Source: COE1 sp910588595
GTDB taxonomy: Bacteria; Bacillota; Clostridia; Lachnospirales; Lachnospiraceae
DNA: 64,000 bases
Assembly: GCA_948957135.1 (NCBI GenBank)
Contig: CARDBT010000004.1
Span: 1-64,000 of the forward strand
Direction of reading: 5' to 3'
Shown one piece after another: positions 44,601-52,738 of this stretch. Position 1 is the first letter of the stretch. Every line of letters begins with the position of its first letter. The notes under the pieces were generated by a model that worked only from the letters and a program-made list of their open reading frames with translations, searched no databases and was not told the DNA's origin. The translations under genes and the position numbers were made by a program.

Positions 44601-45483
44601 GACAAAAGCGGTGAAGGGAACGGACGCGATCGAGACAAAGCTGTACGACGCGAAGGAAATCTATGTATGTAAGAATAAAGTTGCCAGACCAACTGTCTTT
44701 ATACCGGTATTTCCAGGTACGAACTGCGAGTATGACTCCACGATCGCATTTGAGCGTGCGGGTGCCGATGTGGTGACGAGAGTATTCCGCAATCTGTCAG
44801 CGGAGGATATCAGGGATTCCGTCGATGAGTTTGAGAAGGCGATCGCACAGGCGCAGATCATTATGTTCCCAGGTGGATTCTCAGCCGGTGACGAGCCTGA
44901 TGGTAGTGCAAAGTTCTTTGCGACAGCGTTTCAGAACGAGAAGATCAGGGAAGCAGTGAACAGGCTCCTGAATGAGAGGGACGGTCTGGCACTTGGCATC
45001 TGCAACGGATTCCAGGCGATGATCAAGCTTGGACTGGTGCCCTATGGCGAGATCGCGGGACAGAAGGAGGATTCACCGACGCTCACCTACAACACGATCA
45101 ATCGTCACATTTCTAAGATGGTGTACACGAAGGTGGTCACAAATAAGTCGCCCTGGCTGCAGCTTGCAGAGCTTGGACAGACATATGTGACGCCTGCCTC
45201 CCACGGTGAGGGGCGTTTTGTGGCACCGCAGGAGTGGATCGACAAACTCTTTGCCAACGGGCAGGTGGCGACGCAGTATGCGGATTTCAACGGAAATATC
45301 TCGATGGATGAGGAGTGGAATGTCAACGGCTCCTACATGGCGATCGAGGGTATCACATCTCCCGACGGAAGATGTCTCGGCAAGATGGCGCATGTGGAGA
45401 GGCGCGGCGATGCTGTGGCAATGAATATCTACGGGGAACAGGATATGAAGATCTTTGAGGCCGGCGTACAGTACTTTAAATAA
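41674..45483 (+). CDS. purL: phosphoribosylformylglycinamidine synthase, single-chain
   Basis: This 1269-residue enzyme makes FGAM from FGAR, glutamine and ATP in purine synthesis. It is the large single-chain form, fusing PurS-like, synthase and glutaminase parts. Key segments are DTYWSDHCRHTTF, FKNETHNHPTEIEPFGGA, GATGSSKVHT in the synthase core, and the glutaminase nucleophile in LALGICNGFQAM near residue 1110, with PASHGEGRF later. GGAGGATAA lies before the ATG. It follows the binding-protein gene by 50 bp and ends inside a terminator stem. Confidence 0.97.
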   Translation: MENVKRIYVEKKEAFAVKARELEDELKGYLGIAGLKKVRIFIRYDVENLSEAVFEKACRSVFSEPPVDDLYRERIEMPADSRCFSVEFLPGQFDQRADSAVQCVQFLKEDEQPIIKTAVTYLLIGNISDSEFDKIKRYCINPVDSRETGSEKPDTLVLTFEDPADVGSFDGFADMAEDDLKELYDSLGLAMTFKDFLHIQNYFRDQEHRDPTVTEIRVLDTYWSDHCRHTTFSTELKDIAFEDGYYSEPIKTTYRQYVAAREEIFAGRKDKYVCLMDLALMAMRKLKKDGKLEDMEKSNEINACSIVVPVEIDKEDGKGVVTEEWLVNFKNETHNHPTEIEPFGGAATCLGGAIRDPLSGRTYVYQAMRVTGAADPTVPVENTMRGKLSQKKLVRGAASGYSSYGNQIGLATGFVKEVYHPNYVAKRMEIGAVMAAAPRASVIRENSDPGDIIILLGGRTGRDGCGGATGSSKVHTTASLSTCGAEVQKGNAPTERKLQRLFRRAEVSRLIKKCNDFGAGGVSVAIGELADGLVVDMDMVPKKYAGLDGTELAISESQERMAVVVDPKDADQFLAYAAEENLEAVKVATVTEEPRLVLMWRGRKVVDIARAFLDTNGAHQETAVFVDAPVKEDNYFDRIAIQKAEDALKAGEVKEAVLAVLNDLNVCSQKGLVEMFDASIGAGSVFMPYGGKYQLTETQAMVAKLPVLKGKTDVVTMMAYGFDPYLSSWSPYHGAVYAVTESMAKIVAAGGDYKKIRFTFQEYFRRMTEEPSRWSQPFAALLGAYDAQIGYGLPSIGGKDSMSGTFNEIDVPPTLVSFAVDVAKKQDIITPELKSAGDRLVVFELPKNEYDLPDYSKVMELYSGVADLIADKVIVAAYALDSKGIVASVAKMAFGNRMGVAFESTLAADELFANKMGCIIAEIPADRMDALAAGGMAYKTVATVLAENEGFVYGDVTVTMDEALKAWTSKLEKVFPTKAVKGTDAIETKLYDAKEIYVCKNKVARPTVFIPVFPGTNCEYDSTIAFERAGADVVTRVFRNLSAEDIRDSVDEFEKAIAQAQIIMFPGGFSAGDEPDGSAKFFATAFQNEKIREAVNRLLNERDGLALGICNGFQAMIKLGLVPYGEIAGQKEDSPTLTYNTINRHISKMVYTKVVTNKSPWLQLAELGQTYVTPASHGEGRFVAPQEWIDKLFANGQVATQYADFNGNISMDEEWNVNGSYMAIEGITSPDGRCLGKMAHVERRGDAVAMNIYGEQDMKIFEAGVQYFK

Positions 45484-45530
45484 CATAAATGCCCCGCTCT
45501 TCGATTTCGGAGAGCGGGGCATTTATGTTA
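45481..45530. terminator. bidirectional terminator with a 20-bp stem
   Basis: TAACATAAATGCCCCGCTCT (45481-45500) pairs perfectly with its complement at 45511-45530. It includes the purL stop codon and lies before the convergent chemoreceptor gene. Confidence 0.92.
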
Positions 45531-45548
45531 TGAGATCCCGTACGGGAT

Positions 45549-47246
45549 TTATTCTTTGAGGGAGAACTGACCGATCAAGCCGTTTAGGATCGTTGCCTGT
45601 GCAGACAATTCCTGGCTGGTTGCGGATGCCTCCTGGGCAGTTGCGGCATTGCTCTGCACAACTTCCGAGATCTGGTTGATGCCTTTCTCAGCCTGGCGCA
45701 TCGCCTCGGTCTGATCCTGTACCATAGTCTTGAGGTTCCTGGAGAAATCGGCGATCTCCTTGATCCCGTCCACGACTGAGCCGATGGCATTTGCTGCGTT
45801 TTCTGCGGCACGGTTTCCGTCAGCGACCTCGCGGATAGATCCCTCGATCAGTTCTCTGGTATCGACGGCAGCCTTGGCGCTCTGGTTTGCCAGCACCCGG
45901 ATCTGGTCAGCCACGACTGCGAAGCCGCGTCCTGATTCGCCGGCACGCGCTGCCTCGATCGATGCATTCAGTGACAGCAGATTGGTCTGGGAAGCGATGG
46001 ATTCGATCTCAGAGATAATGTCCCCGATCCTGTTGGAAGCCGCGTTGATGCGCTCCATAGCTGCCATCATCGAATTCATATCCTCGCGGCTGTTATCCGC
46101 CTTGTCCGCATAGAGCTGTGCTTTCATATAGGATTCATCTGCGCTCTGAGCGCTCTTTTCCATCGTGTTCGTGATCTCGGAGATGGTAGCATGCAGTTCC
46201 ATCACGGCATTGGTCTGTTCTGTAGCACCTTCTGCGAGCACCTGCGACGCATCGGCAAGATCGCCGGAACCGGAGGAGACCTGACTGGAGACTTCACCGA
46301 TGGAGGTGAGTGTCTCTGCCATCTGGTCGCGCAGACCGTGCATCGATTCAAATAATTTCTGGAAGTCGCCGGTATACTTTTCTGAATATTTTGATCTCAC
46401 CGCGTAGTTTCCGCCAGCCATCTCGCCCAGCACTACACTGATATCGTGAATGATGATGTTCAGGTTGTTTGCCATCTCGGAGGCATCTTTCTCCATGTGC
46501 TCTACTTCATCGCCGGTCTCGACCATCGGGAACGGGGAGGTGAGATCTCCTGCGGAAAAGGTCTTGAGACGTTTGCCAAGCTTTCCGAGAGGAGATGCGA
46601 TTCCTTTGGCGATGCTTTTGCCAATCTTGGTCGACAGTGTCAGTGAGATCGCGATGACAACCACAATGGCGATCGTCAGGATCAATTCTGCCATGGTGAG
46701 TGCGGCGGACAGGCGCTGTCCTTCGGATACCTTTACATTTAGGAGAGATTCCAGTTTGCTGTATATACTGTTATAGGCAGGAGCAAGATCACGGAGTGCG
46801 ATGTCCTGTGCCTGCGTGCAGAGTTCCCGGTCTGTCGTCGCGCCGAGATCCATGATCTCCTGGTCCAATGCCCAGTATGCATCCAGCTCGGAGCTGATCT
46901 CATCGTAAGTCCTTCTGCCGTCCTCCGATACGATCGTGTTCTCAACGATGGCAAAATACTCTTCAAAGAGAATTTTATTTTCGTTGTGCTGCTGTACGAC
47001 AGTGGCGATTGCATCGACATTGTCGTAGCCGATGGCTGCACGGAGCGATGATCTGCTGTCAGCAAACTCAAACATCGCTTTTCCGATATCACCCTGTGCA
47101 AAGCCATAATTCTTCAGAGCATAGGAATATCTGTTCGATACAATGATGAGAGCGACAAGGCTCAATATTGCGACTGCCGCTGTGATGGAAGCTACCTTAA
47201 AAAAGGATTTGGTCAGCTTTTTTTCGATGCTGTCTCGTTCGTTCAT
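45549..47246 (-). CDS. methyl-accepting chemotaxis protein (4-helix-bundle sensor)
   Basis: A 565-residue chemoreceptor. The first membrane helix (about 15-36) leads to an extracellular helical region (about 37-185) of the 4HB_MCP kind. A second membrane helix (about 186-208), a HAMP domain (KLGKRLKTFSAGDLTSPF) and a signalling domain follow, with the tip QTNLLSLNASIEAARAGESG. The start at 47246 follows AAAGGGGAA and opens on a short cytoplasmic head. Unlike the chemoreceptor at 38619 it has no dedicated binding-protein gene. It is convergent with purL. Confidence 0.93.
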   Translation of the reverse strand: MNERDSIEKKLTKSFFKVASITAAVAILSLVALIIVSNRYSYALKNYGFAQGDIGKAMFEFADSRSSLRAAIGYDNVDAIATVVQQHNENKILFEEYFAIVENTIVSEDGRRTYDEISSELDAYWALDQEIMDLGATTDRELCTQAQDIALRDLAPAYNSIYSKLESLLNVKVSEGQRLSAALTMAELILTIAIVVVIAISLTLSTKIGKSIAKGIASPLGKLGKRLKTFSAGDLTSPFPMVETGDEVEHMEKDASEMANNLNIIIHDISVVLGEMAGGNYAVRSKYSEKYTGDFQKLFESMHGLRDQMAETLTSIGEVSSQVSSGSGDLADASQVLAEGATEQTNAVMELHATISEITNTMEKSAQSADESYMKAQLYADKADNSREDMNSMMAAMERINAASNRIGDIISEIESIASQTNLLSLNASIEAARAGESGRGFAVVADQIRVLANQSAKAAVDTRELIEGSIREVADGNRAAENAANAIGSVVDGIKEIADFSRNLKTMVQDQTEAMRQAEKGINQISEVVQSNAATAQEASATSQELSAQATILNGLIGQFSLKE

Positions 47247-47285
47247 TGTTAGTGTTCCCCTTTCTTTGGTCAGTACATTGCTAAT

Positions 47286-47323
47286 CCTATGCACACTCCC
47301 CTAATGATAACAGAATGCATAGG
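47286..47323. promoter_or_regulatory. inverted repeat in the chemoreceptor leader
   Basis: CCTATGCA (47286-47293) and TGCATAGG (47316-47323) are separated by 22 bases between the promoter and start of the chemoreceptor gene. It may be an operator or leader hairpin. Confidence 0.35.
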
Positions 47324-47335
47324 GTGTCAAAATCC

Positions 47336-47363
47336 ATTATATCCCTTTTAGCAAAATATGCAA
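47336..47363 (-). promoter_or_regulatory. promoter for the 4HB chemoreceptor gene
   Basis: On the minus strand TTGCAT, a 16-base spacer and TATAAT. This 301-bp spacer (47247-47547) between divergent genes holds this promoter, the inverted repeat at 47286 and the GH95 promoter. No sigma-D (motility) consensus was recognised. Confidence 0.6.
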
Positions 47364-47478
47364 GATAGAAACTACATGCTTTTTACTGCCTTTGCAGGAG
47401 GACGAACAGTAGATTTTCAGTTTGGGTACACAAGTCAGTGCGACAAAATAAAATCTTACTACACTTTTTCTGTAGATG

Positions 47479-47487
47479 TGTTATACT
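47479..47487 (+). promoter_or_regulatory. extended -10 promoter for the GH95 gene
   Basis: TGTTATACT is an extended -10 element about 60 bp before the start codon; no good -35 is visible. Confidence 0.45.
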
Positions 47488-47547
47488 GTATAGAGGACTT
47501 TCGTATGACAGAGAGATCATGACGGAAAGAGAAGTGGAGAAAAGGAA

Positions 47548-49884
47548 ATGGACATCAGAGAGAGACAAAGCAAGGGAAAACAAAACTGCGCCGTACTTTG
47601 GTATGACCGTCCCGCATCGGACTGGAATGAGGCGCTTCCGGTCGGAAATGGCAGGATCGGCGGCATGGTGTTTGGAGACATTGGCAGAGAGCAGATACAG
47701 GTCAATGAAGATACCGTATGGTACGGTGGTCCCATGGACAGAAACAATCCCAGCGCAAAAGAGAAGCTGCCAAAGATACGGGAACTGATCATGGCGGGAA
47801 AGATCCATGAGGCAGAACGGCTCTGCAAACAGGCGCTTAGCGGTACGCCGTTTGGTATGCGCATTTACCAGACACTTGGAGACATTTCGATCGGATATGA
47901 GTTTGACAGGAATGTCTCCATGGAGGAAGTCCGTGAGTATGAGAGGGGGCTGAACGTGGAGGAAGCCCTGTGCTATACACATTTCAAACTCGATGAGACG
48001 GTGTATGACAGGGAGATCTTCATGTCGGCGCCCGATGATGTGTGTGTGATGCATCTGACTGCTGTGGGGAAAGAGAAGATGCGTCTGGAAGTCATGCAGT
48101 CAAGGCATCACATATATGAGTATTCTGAAAAGGCATCGCAGGACAGCATCGTGCTCGGCGGAAATCTGGGGCGTGATGGCTTGGATTATGCCATGATGTG
48201 TAAGGTGTCAACTCCTGACGGAAAGGTCGAGGTGATCGGGGAGAGCATCATCGTCAGCGACGCCGCGGAGGTCTGCCTGTACTGGAGTGCGCTGACTACA
48301 TACCGTCTGCAAGTCAGCTCCAATGATGTGCTGTGCGGCGGTTTAGATGAGAGTACCGCGAAGAAGAAAGCGCTGAGGGAAGCGCTTGCAGAAAAGCTTG
48401 AGAAGGCGGCTTCAAAAGGTTATGACGACCTCAGGAGAAGCCATGCGGACGACTACAAGTCATATTTTGACAGGATGTCGCTGACATTTGACATGGACAC
48501 TGTCAACACTGCTCGGAGAACGACAGACCGATGCCTGGCAGAGATCGCGGGTGGCGGTACAGATCTGAGTCTGGAACAGCTGTATTTTAATTTTGGCAGG
48601 TATCTGCTCATCAGCTGCAGCCGCCCCGGAACGCTTCCGGCAACCTTGCAGGGGCTGTGGAACAAGGATATGGAAGCGCCGTGGGATGCAAAGTTTACGA
48701 TCAACATCAACACGGAGATGAACTACTGGCCGGCGGAATCGTGTGATCTGGGGGACTGCCATCTGCCGTTGTTTGACTTACTCAAAAAGATGCTGCCAAA
48801 CGGCAGGAAGACGGCTGAGATCATGTATGGGTGCCGCGGGTTTGTGGCGCATCACAATACAGATATCTGGGGGGACACTGCGCCGCAGGATCTGTGGATA
48901 CCGGGCAGTTTCTGGGTGATGGGCGCCGCGTGGCTGTGCACGCATATATGGACGCATTATGATCACACAGGTGATGAGGCATTCCTGCGCGAAATGTTTC
49001 CGGTCATGCGGGAGGCGGCACAGTTTTTCCTTGATTTCTGTATAGAGCATGAGATCGATGGCAGGACTTATCTGTGTACATGCCCGAGTGTATCGCCGGA
49101 GAATACATTTATCCTGCCAGACGGAGAACAGGGGGCAAATTCGATCGGGGTGACGATGGACAATCAGATTCTGCGAGACCTGTTTAGTCAATGCAACATG
49201 GCAGCAAAGGTTCTCGGGGTGGCGGATGAGCTCGACAGACAGATCGCCGAAGCCTGCGGGCGGCTGATCCCCACGCGCACAGGAAGCGACGGCAGGATTC
49301 TTGAGTGGTGTGAGGAGTACGAGGAGAAGGAGCCAGGTCACAGACATATCTCGCACCTGTACGGACTGCACCCTTCGGATCAGATTACGAAAGACGGCAC
49401 GCCGGAGCTTGCAAAGGCGGCAGAACTGACGCTGCAGAAGCGCTTGGAGGGCGGCGGCGGACATACAGGCTGGAGCCGCGCGTGGATCATGAATCATTAT
49501 GCAAAGCTCTGGGACGGGGAAAAGGCTCATGAGAATCTGCGGCAGCTTTTCATAAAGTCGACGCTGCCAAACCTTTTTGACAATCATCCGCCATTTCAGA
49601 TCGACGGAAATTTCGGATCGATCGCAGCGATGTTGGAGATGCTGGTACAGAGCAATGCAGAGCGGATCGTCCTGCTGCCGGCACTGCCCGAAGTATGGCA
49701 GAATGGTAAGATAACAGGTGTTAGGGTTTCCGGAAATGCGCGGATGGACATCACATGGAGGAACGCAGCTCTCACAGAAGCGAGGGTCTGCAGCGGGTGT
49801 GATATAGTCAGAAGGTTTGTCTACGGTGATAAACGCGTTGAACTGAATCTGCAGAAGGACATCTGGACGGAAATAATTTTTTAG
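47548..49884 (+). CDS. GH95 alpha-L-fucosidase/galactosidase family protein
   Basis: This 778-residue enzyme matches family GH95. It has WNEALPVGNGRIGGMVFG at the N-terminal beta domain, the QTLGDISIGYEF segment, LWNKDMEAPWDAKFTIN at the barrel entry, MNYWPAE, CPSVSPEN, GHRHISHLYGLHPSDQI near the acid catalytic Glu/Asp cluster and a final beta domain. GH95 removes alpha-1,2-fucose or alpha-L-galactose from glycans. No signal peptide is present, so substrates are likely imported oligosaccharides. It is followed by yitT after 29 bp. Confidence 0.93.
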   Translation: MDIRERQSKGKQNCAVLWYDRPASDWNEALPVGNGRIGGMVFGDIGREQIQVNEDTVWYGGPMDRNNPSAKEKLPKIRELIMAGKIHEAERLCKQALSGTPFGMRIYQTLGDISIGYEFDRNVSMEEVREYERGLNVEEALCYTHFKLDETVYDREIFMSAPDDVCVMHLTAVGKEKMRLEVMQSRHHIYEYSEKASQDSIVLGGNLGRDGLDYAMMCKVSTPDGKVEVIGESIIVSDAAEVCLYWSALTTYRLQVSSNDVLCGGLDESTAKKKALREALAEKLEKAASKGYDDLRRSHADDYKSYFDRMSLTFDMDTVNTARRTTDRCLAEIAGGGTDLSLEQLYFNFGRYLLISCSRPGTLPATLQGLWNKDMEAPWDAKFTININTEMNYWPAESCDLGDCHLPLFDLLKKMLPNGRKTAEIMYGCRGFVAHHNTDIWGDTAPQDLWIPGSFWVMGAAWLCTHIWTHYDHTGDEAFLREMFPVMREAAQFFLDFCIEHEIDGRTYLCTCPSVSPENTFILPDGEQGANSIGVTMDNQILRDLFSQCNMAAKVLGVADELDRQIAEACGRLIPTRTGSDGRILEWCEEYEEKEPGHRHISHLYGLHPSDQITKDGTPELAKAAELTLQKRLEGGGGHTGWSRAWIMNHYAKLWDGEKAHENLRQLFIKSTLPNLFDNHPPFQIDGNFGSIAAMLEMLVQSNAERIVLLPALPEVWQNGKITGVRVSGNARMDITWRNAALTEARVCSGCDIVRRFVYGDKRVELNLQKDIWTEIIF

Positions 49885-49913
49885 CATCAGAGCGTGTTTG
49901 GAGGAGAATACGT

Positions 49914-50774
49914 ATGAAATTCAATCTCAGGGAAGATGCGAAGCGGATCGTTGTCATCTGCCTGGCATCGGTGATCATGGCGTTGAACATCAAGACTTTT
50001 GTGCGGACAGGCGGTCTGTATCCAGGCGGGGCGACTGGACTTACGCTGCTGATCCAGCGGATCGTCGAACTGTTTTTCGGTTTTGAGCTTCCGTATACAT
50101 TGATCAATATTTTGCTGAATCTGATACCGATCTATATTGGGTTCCGCTTTATTGGCAAGAAGTTTACACTTTATTCCTGCCTGTGCATCATGCTGACAAA
50201 TATATTGACGGACGTTCTGCCGTCTCAGGCGATTGTGTATGATACCCTGCTGATCAGTGTGTTTGGCGGGATAATCAATGGTTTTTCGATCAGCCTGTGT
50301 CTGATGATGAATGCCACGACGGGCGGAACGGATTTTATCAGTATCTATTTGTCTGAAAAGACCGGCATGGATTCGTTCAATCTGATTCTTGGCTTCAATG
50401 CGATTCTTCTGGTGATCGCAGGACTGCTGTTTGGATGGGAGAAGGCATTGTACTCGATCATTTTCCAGTACGCTTCCACGCAGGTTCTGCGCACGCTTTT
50501 CAAGCAGTATCGCAAGCATACGCTGTTGGTGGTAACGAACCATGCAAGGCGGGTGTACGAGGTGATCGCTAAGAACAGCAACCATGGCGCCACGATCATT
50601 GAGGCGGAGGGATCTTACGAGCACCAGGAGCGCAAGATCGTATATTCCGTCGTGTCGAGGGCGGAGTGCAAGGATATCATTAACGGGATCAAGGAGGTCG
50701 ATCCGAAAGCGTTCGTCAATGTCATCAACACACAGCAGATCTCAGGGCGCTTTTACCAGAGACCTTATGAATAG
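49914..50774 (+). CDS. YitT-family membrane protein (DUF161/DUF2179)
   Basis: A 286-residue inner-membrane protein with five to six transmembrane helices in residues 1-200 (for example IVVICLASVIMALNIKTFV) and the GGLYPGGATGLTLLIQRI signature. A C-terminal DUF2179 domain (about 215-280) follows, with YSVVSRAECKDIINGIKEVD and VNVINTQQISGRFYQRP. The biochemical role of the family is unknown. GGAGGAGAA precedes the ATG. Confidence 0.92.
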   Translation: MKFNLREDAKRIVVICLASVIMALNIKTFVRTGGLYPGGATGLTLLIQRIVELFFGFELPYTLINILLNLIPIYIGFRFIGKKFTLYSCLCIMLTNILTDVLPSQAIVYDTLLISVFGGIINGFSISLCLMMNATTGGTDFISIYLSEKTGMDSFNLILGFNAILLVIAGLLFGWEKALYSIIFQYASTQVLRTLFKQYRKHTLLVVTNHARRVYEVIAKNSNHGATIIEAEGSYEHQERKIVYSVVSRAECKDIINGIKEVDPKAFVNVINTQQISGRFYQRPYE

Positions 50775-50789
50775 AAAGGAGTTAAAAAG

Positions 50790-52493
50790 ATGGAAGATTT
50801 TAAGTTTTCAACATTGGAGTACACAAGACCGGATTGTGAGGGATTTGCAGCGTTTGCGGCCAAGATCAAAGAGCGCATTGAGCGCGCAGGAAGCTATGCG
50901 GAGGCGAGGGAAGCCATGCTGGCATATGACGAGAGGGGAAAGGACTTCTCCACGACCTGCACGATCGTGCACATACGCCACACACTGGATACCACAGATG
51001 AGTTTTACGAGAAGGAGAATGAGTATATAGAAAATACGTATCCTACACTCATGCCCGCATTTCTGGCAGTGAACGAAGCGATGATGAACAGTCCGTTCCG
51101 CGCGGATTTTGAGAAGGAGTATGGGAAGCAGTTTTTTGTCAAGATGGATCTCTCGAAAAAGAAATTCTGCGAGGCGAACATTCCGCTGATGCAGCAGGAG
51201 GCAAAGCTCTGCAATGAGTACCAGAAGATCATGGCGACAGCGAAGATTTTGTTTGACGGCAAGGAGCTGAATCTCTACGGTGTGCAGAAGTACTTTGAAC
51301 ACGAGGACAGGGAAGTGCGCAGGGGGGCGGTCCGTGCCTACGCGGAATTTTATCACAAGAACGAACCGCGCCTCGAGGAGATCTGGGATGAGCTGATCAA
51401 GATACGAAATGAGATGGGACGCAATCTCGGCTATGAAAACTATATTCCGGTGGCCTATCTGGAGCAGGGGCGTACCGATTACGGACAGAAGGAAGTGGAG
51501 TCCTTCCGCGAGCAGGTGCGCACTGTGCTCGTGCCGCTCTGTCAGAAGTTGTATGAGGCGCAGGCAAAACGTCTCGGTGTAGAGGATTTTGCATTTTACG
51601 ATGAGAAACGCATTTTCCCGGACGGCAACGCGGTTCCGGCGGGCGATGACGATTTCATGGTCAGTGAGGCGGCGAAGATGTACCATGAGATGAGCCCTGA
51701 GACAGGGGAGTTTATCGATTTCATGATCGGACATGAGCTGATGGATCTAAAGAACAAGCCGGGTAAGGCGTCGACAGGGTATATGACAGATCTGCAGAGA
51801 TACAAGGCGCCGTTTGTATTCTCCTGTTTCAATCAGACGATCTATGACATGCAGGTGCTGACGCATGAGCTCGGTCATGCTTTCGCCGGATATATGGCGA
51901 TGCGCAACCAGCCGATCTCGGACTACTACGGGGAATCAACTGATATCGCCGAGATCCATTCCATGTCGATGGAGCAGTTTGCGTACCCTTATGCAGAGCG
52001 CTTTTTCGGAGATCAGGCGGACAAATTCCGCTTCGCGCATCTGCAGGAGGCGCTCACGTTTGTACCGTTTGGCGTGGCGGTTGACGAGTTCCAGCACATC
52101 TGCTATGCCAATCCTGGCTTGACACCGAAGGAGAGGACTCTGGAGTGGAAAAAGCTTGAGGAGAAATATATGCCGTGGCGTACCTATGAGCCGGATGATT
52201 TCTTTGACAGAGGCGGATACTGGTATCACAAGCTGCACATTTACCTTTATCCGATGTACTATATCAATTACACGCTCACGACGATGGGCGCGATGGAGTT
52301 CAAGAAGAAGGAGCGGGAAGATCATGACAGCGCCTGGGCGGATTATCTCAACCTCTGCAAGTGCGGCGGCAGCATGAGTTATCTCGCGACACTGAAATAC
52401 GCAAATATCTCCAATCCGTTTGAGCCAGGCAGTGTGGAGCGCGCGGTCGGCGTGGCGCGGGATGAGCTGATGGGAAGCAAGTTTATGGCGTGA
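50790..52493 (+). CDS. pepF: M3-family oligoendopeptidase
   Basis: This 567-residue zinc metallopeptidase of family M3 (PepF type) degrades short peptides in the cytoplasm. The metal motif VLTHELGHAFAGY (HExxH) is near residue 350, and the third ligand Glu lies in ESTDIAEIHSMSMEQ. The long N-terminal helical part is typical. GAAAGGAG supports the ATG. It follows yitT by 15 bp and ends before a strong terminator. Confidence 0.93.
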   Translation: MEDFKFSTLEYTRPDCEGFAAFAAKIKERIERAGSYAEAREAMLAYDERGKDFSTTCTIVHIRHTLDTTDEFYEKENEYIENTYPTLMPAFLAVNEAMMNSPFRADFEKEYGKQFFVKMDLSKKKFCEANIPLMQQEAKLCNEYQKIMATAKILFDGKELNLYGVQKYFEHEDREVRRGAVRAYAEFYHKNEPRLEEIWDELIKIRNEMGRNLGYENYIPVAYLEQGRTDYGQKEVESFREQVRTVLVPLCQKLYEAQAKRLGVEDFAFYDEKRIFPDGNAVPAGDDDFMVSEAAKMYHEMSPETGEFIDFMIGHELMDLKNKPGKASTGYMTDLQRYKAPFVFSCFNQTIYDMQVLTHELGHAFAGYMAMRNQPISDYYGESTDIAEIHSMSMEQFAYPYAERFFGDQADKFRFAHLQEALTFVPFGVAVDEFQHICYANPGLTPKERTLEWKKLEEKYMPWRTYEPDDFFDRGGYWYHKLHIYLYPMYYINYTLTTMGAMEFKKKEREDHDSAWADYLNLCKCGGSMSYLATLKYANISNPFEPGSVERAVGVARDELMGSKFMA

Positions 52494-52509
52494 CGGAAAG
52501 ACGTTTGAG

Positions 52510-52555
52510 AAAAAGGTGCAGAGCCGGATATCATGATCAGGTTCTGCACCTTTTT
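52510..52555. terminator. terminator after the M3 peptidase gene
   Basis: AAAAAGGTGCAGAGCC (52510-52525) pairs with GGTTCTGCACCTTTTT (52540-52555) with one G-T pair. Confidence 0.9.
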
Positions 52556-52572
52556 GATTGTTCTTATGGATC

Positions 52573-52738
52573 CTAGTACTCCATCCGGTCAGAAATTAGA
52601 ATCGTGAACTGCCTGTTTCGCACCATTGCGTCGTTAAAATTTCTAGACGATGCCACCGCATCGCCTTCGAAATTTTGCCTAGCACTGGCACAAACCATGC
52701 AGTCCACAACTCTAATTTCTGTCTGGATGGAGCACTAG
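52573..52738. repeat. palindromic intergenic element, copy 3 (166 bp)
   Basis: CTAGTACTCCATCC at the left pairs with GGATGGAGCACTAG at the right, and the pairing continues inward through AGAAATTAGA/TCTAATTTCT. A central hairpin GATGCCACCGCATCGCC matches the design of copy 2. Its right terminus supplies the TAG stop codon of the GH31 gene. Confidence 0.85.

Noticed and set aside
48778..49887. 369-codon minus-strand frame opposite the GH95 gene
   Set aside because: It is antisense to a clear glycosidase, and no family features or start signals are visible.
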